This document shows, piece by piece, positions 56,834 to 64,000 of a stretch of 64,000 nt of DNA (within the stretch, counting starts at the first letter, position 1; every line of letters starts with the position of its first letter). Position numbers and translations under genes: made by a program. Source of the DNA: Beta vulgaris subsp. vulgaris (taxonomy: Eukaryota; Streptophyta; Magnoliopsida; Caryophyllales; Amaranthaceae); contig NC_079207.1 in assembly GCF_026745355.1 (NCBI RefSeq), forward strand, positions 14,991,317-15,055,316. Reading direction: 5' to 3'. The notes beneath the pieces are model-generated. The model worked only from the letters and a program-made list of their open reading frames with translations. It ran no database searches and was not told where the DNA came from.

Positions 56834-57333
56834 NNNNNNNNNNNNNNNNNNNNNNNNNNNNNNNNNNNNNNNNNNNNNNNNNNNNNNNNNNNNNNNNNNN
56901 NNNNNNNNNNNNNNNNNNNNNNNNNNNNNNNNNNNNNNNNNNNNNNNNNNNNNNNNNNNNNNNNNNNNNNNNNNNNNNNNNNNNNNNNNNNNNNNNNNNN
57001 NNNNNNNNNNNNNNNNNNNNNNNNNNNNNNNNNNNNNNNNNNNNNNNNNNNNNNNNNNNNNNNNNNNNNNNNNNNNNNNNNNNNNNNNNNNNNNNNNNNN
57101 NNNNNNNNNNNNNNNNNNNNNNNNNNNNNNNNNNNNNNNNNNNNNNNNNNNNNNNNNNNNNNNNNNNNNNNNNNNNNNNNNNNNNNNNNNNNNNNNNNNN
57201 NNNNNNNNNNNNNNNNNNNNNNNNNNNNNNNNNNNNNNNNNNNNNNNNNNNNNNNNNNNNNNNNNNNNNNNNNNNNNNNNNNNNNNNNNNNNNNNNNNNN
57301 NNNNNNNNNNNNNNNNNNNNNNNNNNNNNNNNN
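56834..57333. other. Assembly gap (500 N)
   Basis: There are exactly 500 undetermined bases, a conventional filler for a gap of unknown length. The 5' LTR, gag and protease of the following copia element are presumably in it. Any frame drawn through it is meaningless. Confidence 0.98.
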
Positions 57334-58190
57334 AGACTAAGTTTGGGAAGGGGCTGCACATAACTAAGGCGACGCTGGATTATATTCACTCAGATTGCTG
57401 GGGGCCTGCTCGGGTAGAAGGTATAGGAGGATTCAGTTATTTTGTGACTTTTATTGATGATTTCTCCAGGTACTGTTGGCTTTATTGTTTAAAGCATAAG
57501 GGAGAGGCTTTTAAGACTTTTGTGCAATGGAAAGTCTTAGTGGAAAATCAGACAGGAAAGAAGGTTAAGAGGCTACGTACGGATAATGGTTTAGAATTTG
57601 TTAATGATGAGTTCAATGAGCTTTGCAGGGACGCAGGGATAGTGAGACATCGCACTGTCAGGAAAACACCACAGCAGAATGGTGTTGCAGAGCGCATGAA
57701 CCAGACTTTGCTAGAGAGAGTTCGATGCATGCTTTCTAATGCAGGGTTGACTAGGAAGTACTGGAGTGAAGCCGTGAAAACGGCATGTTATCTGATAAAC
57801 CGTGGTCCTCATACAGGTATTGACTGCAAGGTACCTTATGAGGTATGGTCTGGGAGAAGTGCTGAGTATTCTGGTTTGCGTGTTTTTGGTTGTATGGTCT
57901 ATTATCATGTGAATGAGGGTAAACTTGAACCAAGGGCTAAGAAGGGTTGTTTTTTGGGTATGGAGATGGTGTGAAGGGTTACAGGATTTGGTCCCCATCA
58001 GAAGGGCGTGTTATACTTAGTAGAGATGTTACTTTTGATGAAAACACTATGTTTGTATCTGCTAACAAACCTGCAGGTGATACTGATGAGAGCACAGATG
58101 AAGGATCTGAGCAAGTAGTTGCTCCAGACCACTCCACAGCCACAGGTTCGAACTCAGGGGAAGGATGATGATGATGCTCCAGTGAGTTCT
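57334..58190 (+). pseudogene. Copia integrase, partial at gap
   Basis: It reads TKFGKGLHITKATLDYIHSD, then FIDDFSRYCWLY, KRLRTDNGLEFVNDEF (catalytic Asp kept) and PQQNGVAERMNQTLLERVRC, followed by VFGCMVYYHVNEGKLE. The frame breaks at about 57955-57974, where GYGDGVKGYRIW continues in another phase. It is better preserved than the 50.7 kb copy. Confidence 0.8.
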
Positions 58191-58349
58191 CCCATTGTGG
58201 GGACTAGTCAGAGGGATGTAGCTGTTGTTGATGAAACAGCTGATGTTGAGTCTGATCATGAGGAAACTGTTGTTGAAGGTCAGAAACGACCTAGGAAGAA
58301 GACGCAGAGACTGATTGAACAGATAGAGGGCAGGAATGTTCCTGGCCGA

Positions 58350-59940
58350 AACTGCTGTGTAGAGGAGATGATTGGTTATGCATTACATGTAGCTGAAGAT
58401 ATTGAGTCACCTGAGCCAATGTCCTACAAGGAAGCAGTTTTAGTAACGAATCAGCTAAGTGGTTAGTTGCTATGAGTGAGGAGATGGAGTCTCTTCACAA
58501 GAACCAGACATGGGAACTAGTGAGGATACCACAGGGTCGTAAGGTGGTTGGTTGCAAGTGGGTTTTCAAGAGGAAAGAGGGAACTTCAGAGGGTGAAAGT
58601 GTCAGATATAAAGCCAGGCTAGTTGCAAAAGGGTTCAGTCAGAGGGAAGGGGTCGACTACAATGAGATTTTCTCGCCAGTGGTTCGTCATACTTCTATTA
58701 GAGTGTTATTAGCAATGGTAGCACATTTTGATCTGGAACTTGAGCAGTTAGATGTGAAAACAGCTTTCCTACATGGGGAGTTGGAGGAGGATATTCTGAT
58801 GAGTCAACCAGAGGGGTTCGTTGTTCCAGGAAAAGAGAAGTTTGCTTGCAGTCTGAAGAAGTCCTTGTATGGACTTAAGCAGTCACCAGACAGTGGTACA
58901 AGAGGTTTGACAGCTTCATGGTTGAGCATGGTTTTGACAGGAGTCCATATGATTGTTGTGTTTATCATAGCAAGGTGGAGGACGGTTCATATATTTACTT
59001 ATTGTTATATGTTGATGACATGCTTATTGCAGCAAAGAAGAAGTCAGACGTGTTGAAGTTGAAGAAGCTTCTGAGTTCCGAGTTTGACATGAAAGATTTG
59101 GGAGCAGCAAAGAAGATTCTTGGCATGGAGATCTATAGGGATCATGGACGGAAGAAACTTTTCCTTTCTCAGAAAAGTTATATCTTGAAGGTACTTGACA
59201 GGTTTGGTATGAGTACTGCGAAATCTATTGATACTCCTGCTGCTGCAAATGCTCGTCTTTCTGTTGTGCTTTCTCCTCAATCTGATGAGGAAAAAGATTA
59301 TGTCTAAGGTTCCGTATGCTAGTGCTGTTGGTAGTCTGATGTATGCTATGGTTTGCACTAGGCCAGACTTAGCACATGCTGTTAGTGTTGTGAGCAGGTT
59401 TATGACTCAACCAGGGAAGGAACACTGGCAGGCAGTGAAGCGGATTTTCCGCTACTTGAGAGGAACGGCAGATGTGGGTCTCATTTATGGGAATGATACT
59501 GAGTGTTTGGTGACCGGATATTCTGATTCGGACTATGCAGGTGATATAGACACTAGAAGATCGATGACTGGGTATGTATATACTCTAGGAGGTTCTGTGG
59601 TTAGTTGGAAGGCTACTTTGCAGTCTTCAGTGACTTTGTCTACTACGGAGGCTGAGTACATGGCTTTGACTGCTGCAGCAAAGGAGGGTATATGGTTACG
59701 TGGTCTGGTTAGTGATCTGGGTCTTCACCATGATCGTGCTACTGTGTATTGTGATAGCTTGAGTGCTATTTGTCTTGCTAAGGATCAGGTGCACCATGAT
59801 AGGACTAAACACATTGATGTAAGGTACCATTTTCTGAGGAGTGAGAAGAGGATATGGTGAAGAAAGTTGGGACTGCAGACAACCCAGCTGATATGTTCAC
59901 CAAGCCAGTTCCAGTTCGCAAGTTCAAACATTGCTTGGAC
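58350..59940 (+). pseudogene. Copia reverse transcriptase and RNase H, lightly damaged
   Basis: Blocks run KWVFKRKEGTSEGES, VRYKARLVAKGFSQREGVDY, QLDVKTAFLHGELEEDILM, LLYVDDMLIAAKK (near 58998), LGAAKKILGMEIYRDHGRKK, then RNase H with YSDSDYAGDIDTRRSMTGYV, SVTLSTTEAEYMALTAAAKE and YCDSLSAICLAKDQ. It ends ADMFTKPVPVRKFKHCLDLL. Frame changes at about 58460, 58890, 59307 and 59855 split it. Catalytic residues are all present. Confidence 0.85.
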
Positions 59941-60156
59941 TTGTTGAACGTTGATAGTCACATATGACCTTGTGAGAGGTTGTGCCTCAAGGTGGAGGCA
60001 ATCCCGGCCCCGGGATAAAGTGGGCAAGCCCGGCATCGGGTTAAAGATGCAATTGCAGGAGGGGAAAGAGTATCTCGAGTACTGTTGGAGAGATACATGC
60101 TTGGTTGATTGTTTCGAGGTGGAGTTGTGTGGTAGATGCAAGTCAAGGTGGAGATT

Positions 60157-60685
60157 TGTGAAATGTGACTTGCTGCGAAGAAGAACAGCTTGGTCGCGAG
60201 TCGCGACCAGCTTCGCGAGGTGCGACGGGGTGATTTTGAGCAGCAAGGCAGATTGCTCGTCACGAGTCGAGACACAGATCGCGACCCCATCGCGACCCCA
60301 TCGCGAGTCGCGACCTAGCTCGCGAGTCGCGAGCTGGGCGTTTTATCGCGGAGCGCGTTTTTGCCCGGTTTTCTCTACGACTTACGACTTGTATTTTAGA
60401 CTTCATATAAATATGTTATTTCATATTTTAGGGCTTTTTTTACCACAAAATTAGAGAGAGAGATTAGAGAGAAACACAATAGAGGAGATTATAGAGAGTC
60501 TTTGAGATTCAATTGAATTGAATCTTGCCTATTGTACTTGTAATCATCTCGTTCATAGTGAAACAATCTTTTCCCCTGCCTTGAGGACGTAGCTATCACA
60601 TTGATAGTGAACCTCGTTAAATCTTGTGTGTTCTTTATTCGTTTTTCTTGAGTTTATTGCTTTAATAATCGCTTCCGTTGCAACA
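60157..60685 (+). repeat. 3' LTR of the 57 kb copia element, TCGCGA-rich
   Basis: The U3 part (60190-60350) carries many tcgcga palindromes within the word gtcgcgagtcgcgacc and two tandem ccccatcgcga units. A TATA-like tataaatatg follows near 60407, then a leader with a GA-rich tract gagagagagattagagaga. It ends gttgcaaca. Confidence 0.85.
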
Positions 60686-62336
60686 GTATCAAAATCAAAT
60701 CCGTTTTCATCTGTTTCTTTATTAAATTACAATAACCCACATGAGTGATTAGGGAGTAGTTTTTTTTTTGTTAGATGAGTATATGTTTTTCGATTAATAG
60801 AATTAATATATAAATCACCTCAAGGCTCCTAAATATCTAACCTAATCGTAGCATTTTAATAGCACATTTTATTCTTCTTGTTTTCTAAATAATCGCCCGG
60901 ACCAACGAAAAGGCTTATTTTGCACTTTACTTGAAGATGGATCGTTATTAGCCGCATCTTCCATCATCCTCGACAAAAAGATGAGTGTTAAAAAGTTGAA
61001 AATACAACTCATGCCCTTTAGTAGATTGCAGTATCAATTACCAAAGTTTAATATAGCAAAAGAAATTTGGGTCCCAAATCATATTATAAGAAGCGTTCAC
61101 ACAATTGAAATCATTTCTCAGTTCTAATGTTCACTGCAATATAATAAGACGCTTCTGCATAATGCTAAAATATTTTATTATTAGATTTTTTGATGGGAGC
61201 CAATTTGTTATTAACCAGATTCTTCATCTAAAATAAGATTGAGGATTATGCCTTTATGTGTATGTGAAATGAGATTAATGAGTATTATTTACATGAGAGA
61301 AGAGTAAGGAATAGAGAAATGATTAATGTGGACATAGAAGTATATTTGATGAGATGTCAGATACTCAGATGAGTATCTATTTTCATCAAGTTTTATATAT
61401 TTTTCAAACAAATGTATGCTTAATTACAATTAACTTAAGCTCAAAATTATATGCATATTTAGTTCAAAAAAGCTATAAATGACACATTCCATCTACCTGG
61501 TTATTATGATTGAGAATATGAGGTTATTTAAGGGATATTAGTTTTTTTAGCGTAGTTGATGCGTACAACATTTTTTAGTTGATCATTAGAAGTTTTACTT
61601 ACATAAGAAGGTCATTAGGTAACACCATAACGGATAATCTCTTATATTTTGTTGGAAGTGTAACTTCCTATAAAATGTGATCACATCTCGTATATTCTTG
61701 TCAGCCAAATAATTCTAACATCTTCTACATATAGGAACTCCAATTGCACATTTATTTTTTTTGTCATGCACATATATAGTAACCTAGTTAATTGATGTAC
61801 AAAAATAGGGTTATTTTATATAATTTTAAAGGCTACATATAAGCATTGAATACATTTTCTTAAATAGTATATTTAAAAAATTAATAACACAATCACACGT
61901 TAATCAATATAAATATAATTGTTATTTATTGCTTAATTTCTATTTTAATTTCTTATATGTAGCATTTTCCAAAAATAATATCATATCTTTATCCGTACTC
62001 CTATATGAGATGGTTCAATTTGATTTGGTTAAAGAATTAAAAAGAAATAATCAGTTGTGCGTTAAATTGAGAATACATTTTGTAAGCTTTTGTGGATAAA
62101 GTTCAAATCATGAAAGAAGAACAGAAAGATATTGGATGGATGCATGATGATACGTAAAAGAGTAAAAAAGCTATAGATTGGCAATTGGTTGTTGCTTGAT
62201 ACACGATCTTCTGTTAGGCTGAAGGAACATATTCTCTTGTTATGTCTAATTGGTTAGTTGCCGCCGCAGGCGTCACACCGCGACTGTGTCGCCTACGCAA
62301 TTCTATTGCTCATCATGCATACATGTTGTTTTTCTA
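60686..62336. other. AT-rich intergenic DNA, no gene seen
   Basis: No coding motif or structured repeat is recognised. A 60-codon open frame at 62242-62424 has no family features. Confidence 0.45.
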
Positions 62337-62599
62337 CCGTCCGTACCATACTATTGTGTTTGTTTCTTTTTTACACGGTCTTCAAGACATAACTTTGACC
62401 TTTAATATCTTCAATTCTGTATGAATAAAAAAAATATAAAAAGTTGATATTATGAAACTACACATTGAGACAAATCTAACAAGATCCCACATGAATATGT
62501 TTTTTTTATATATACGTACAAATGAGAATATTTGGTCAAATATTTTAAAGTTTGACCCACCAAAAAAGAAGTAGACACTATATTATGAGACAAAAGGAG
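62337..62599. mobile_element. Decayed Stowaway-like MITE
   Basis: The interior aaaaagttgatatta...aaatctaacaagatcccaca matches the interior of the MITE at 43691-43948. The right end agacaaaaggag is followed by TA (62600-62601). A TA precedes the left end ccgtccgtacc (62335-62336). The terminal repeats have diverged. Confidence 0.55.
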
Positions 62600-62601
62600 T
62601 A

Positions 62602-63219
62602 TAATGCATGGATATACACATACATGATATAAGATAGTTTTTTTTTTTTTGAATAGTAATGATATAAGATAGTTTATGTTAACTATGTACATGCAATCAT
62701 GCATGACATGCAAATAGCTTTTTAGTGGGTTCCAAAAGAGTCTACCTTGGCCAATCACAGTACTCAACCATGTCAAGCAGGAGTGTAGGACCCTTCGGTG
62801 CCATAATCTTTTCCTACCCTTCTCTTTTGACCTTTTTACAAAATAGTATTATCACCACATAATTTATTTTAAAATATACAATGAACCATGCACCGTCACT
62901 GTATTTATCACATTAATACTTTCTACATTTTTTTACTTGCAAGTTGCAACACTTTTTTTTCATCAACTCCAATTAGAAAATTTGTATATGACAAAAATAG
63001 AGAGGGAAAAAGAGAGAGTCCCATATGATTGGAGAGAAATAGAGAGAAAGGAAAAACACAAGTAGAAAGTGTTGCAAGTAATTAATTATTTTCCTTTTAG
63101 AAAAGTATTACAAGAAAACAAAAACGGAAGAAGTATAAATTTGTTTGTAAAAATTTATAATCTGAACTTTTAGTTGGTCAGAGAAGAAAAGTCTATTTGG
63201 TTAATCGATAATAAAGTAC
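62602..63219. other. Intergenic DNA, no gene seen
   Basis: AT-rich. The word atgatataagatagtt occurs twice (62624 and 62659), separated by a T run. Near 62925-63130, tttacttgcaagttgcaaca and its partial complement agtgttgcaagtaatt suggest another small MITE without clear borders. Confidence 0.4.
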
Positions 63220-63221
63220 TA

Positions 63222-63455
63222 CTCCCTCTGTTTCAAAATATAAGGCATTCACGCTTTACGAAAATTTACTTTGACCACACATATCTCTCAAATACGATAG
63301 TAAAAATTATAAAAATTATACCGTTCGATTCGTCTTGAAAAATATTATAATAATATTATTTTTTAAAATTTTATATCAACATAAATTGAGAGTAATTAAC
63401 GGTTAAAGTTCGACCTCGAATATCGTGCGTGCCTTATATTGTGAAACGGAGGGAG
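63222..63455. mobile_element. Stowaway-like MITE, 234 bp
   Basis: Left end ctccctctgtttcaaaatataa and right end ttatattgtgaaacggagggag are inverted, flanked by TA (63220-63221 and 63456-63457). No coding capacity. This is the typical plant Stowaway layout. Confidence 0.85.
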
Positions 63456-63457
63456 TA

Positions 63458-64000
63458 CTTTTTCCATAAGGTACCTTTAAAATATAAAAAAAATTACTAA
63501 AAAAAATATTTTAAAAGTTTAATTTTGCGATTTTTTTTTAAAGAATTATTTGAAAGAACACAAACTTAGTTTTCATTGCAAGATGAAGAATGAAACATAT
63601 TCCCGTTTTTCTGTGTTTTTTGAGATGCAGAGGGGGTAGATGCTACCGTTAATGAAAATAGGGGGTTAAAGGAAGATAGAAGGGTCACCTCTATACATGT
63701 CAAAAAGCACAACGGAAAATGAGAATAGATTTCATCTTGTAAAGAAAATTAAGTTTGTAAATAATGCTTTAAAAGGTTTTTTTAGCTTTTGCAAAATTGA
63801 ACTTTTAAAAGGTTATTTTGAGTAATTTTTTCTTAAAATAATGTTTTGCTTAACTACTTTTGACTTACTTTAGAAAAATAAGTTTAAACGAGTTCAAATA
63901 GTTTTCACTAAGTTATAGAAATAGATTTAAATAATTCAAATTGATTGAGTACACCATAATTATTGGACTCTATCTTAAAATAATAAAGATATTATTAGCC
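63458..64000. other. AT-rich window end, no gene seen
   Basis: There are no frames of note. The words cttttaaaaggtt and gctttaaaaggttt repeat near 63767-63812, suggesting another decayed inverted repeat, but borders cannot be set. Confidence 0.4.

Larger units (their letters stand above)
57334..60685 (+). mobile_element. Ty1/copia element, 5' part in the gap
   Basis: Pol begins at the gap edge inside integrase. The purine tract gtcaaggtggagattt leads to a 3' LTR at 60157-60685 (529 bp, tgtgaaatgt to ttgcaaca), with tataaatatg near 60407 as its TATA box. Pol protein blocks are close to those of the 49 kb element, but its LTR is different in sequence. The 5' LTR and target duplication cannot be seen. 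Confidence 0.88.

Noticed and set aside
56799..57974. Long frames that run through the 500 N
   Set aside because: Unknown bases cannot support a frame; only the part after 57334 is real integrase sequence.

Overview
The window is nuclear DNA from a flowering plant, most likely a eudicot. The reasons are an AT-rich background, GT-AG introns in both host genes, plant-type Ty1/copia, Sirevirus, LINE, TRIM, Stowaway, Tourist, hAT and CACTA-like elements, and two genes with clear angiosperm relatives. I cannot name the family or species from sequence alone. A 500-base run of N (56834-57333) is an assembly gap.

Only two host genes can be supported, and they converge tail to tail. A five-coding-exon PP2C-type protein phosphatase lies on the plus strand (7090-11474). 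A five-exon two-cupin vicilin-like gene lies on the minus strand (17864-12488); it ends in a roughly 290-residue Glu/Arg-rich tail and resembles Arabidopsis At2g18540. About 1 kb separates their stop codons. Both conceptual coding sequences are open from start to stop. No functional link between them is visible.

The rest is repeats, many of them nested. 0.3-6 kb: Tourist-like MITEs, a hAT-type MITE split by a 2.57 kb solo LTR, and a tRNA-derived SINE with a target duplication. Vicilin intron 1 (15.2-17.5 kb): a hAT MITE with a perfect 8-bp duplication, two Stowaway-like MITEs and an exact 70-bp tandem repeat. 19.4-26.9 kb: an old minus-strand LINE interrupted by a 776-bp TRIM and by a 2.2 kb CACTA-like element, which itself carries a 945-bp long-inverted-repeat element. 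28.4-31.6 kb: a short gag-only copia element with a perfect 5-bp duplication, inserted in a pre-existing tandem duplication. 33.3-44.0 kb: a 10.7 kb minus-strand Sirevirus-type element with a 5-bp duplication, damaged gag and pol, but an unbroken 438-codon extra ORF between pol and its 3' LTR. 47.5-48.3 kb: a copia relic. 49.0-53.8 kb and 57.3-60.7 kb: two further copia elements related to the 28.6 kb one. The remaining stretches are AT-rich with scattered MITE and SINE remnants.

Boundaries of transposable elements were set by eye from terminal repeats, duplications, primer-binding sites and polypurine tracts. No database search was possible, so family names are by recognised motif only.
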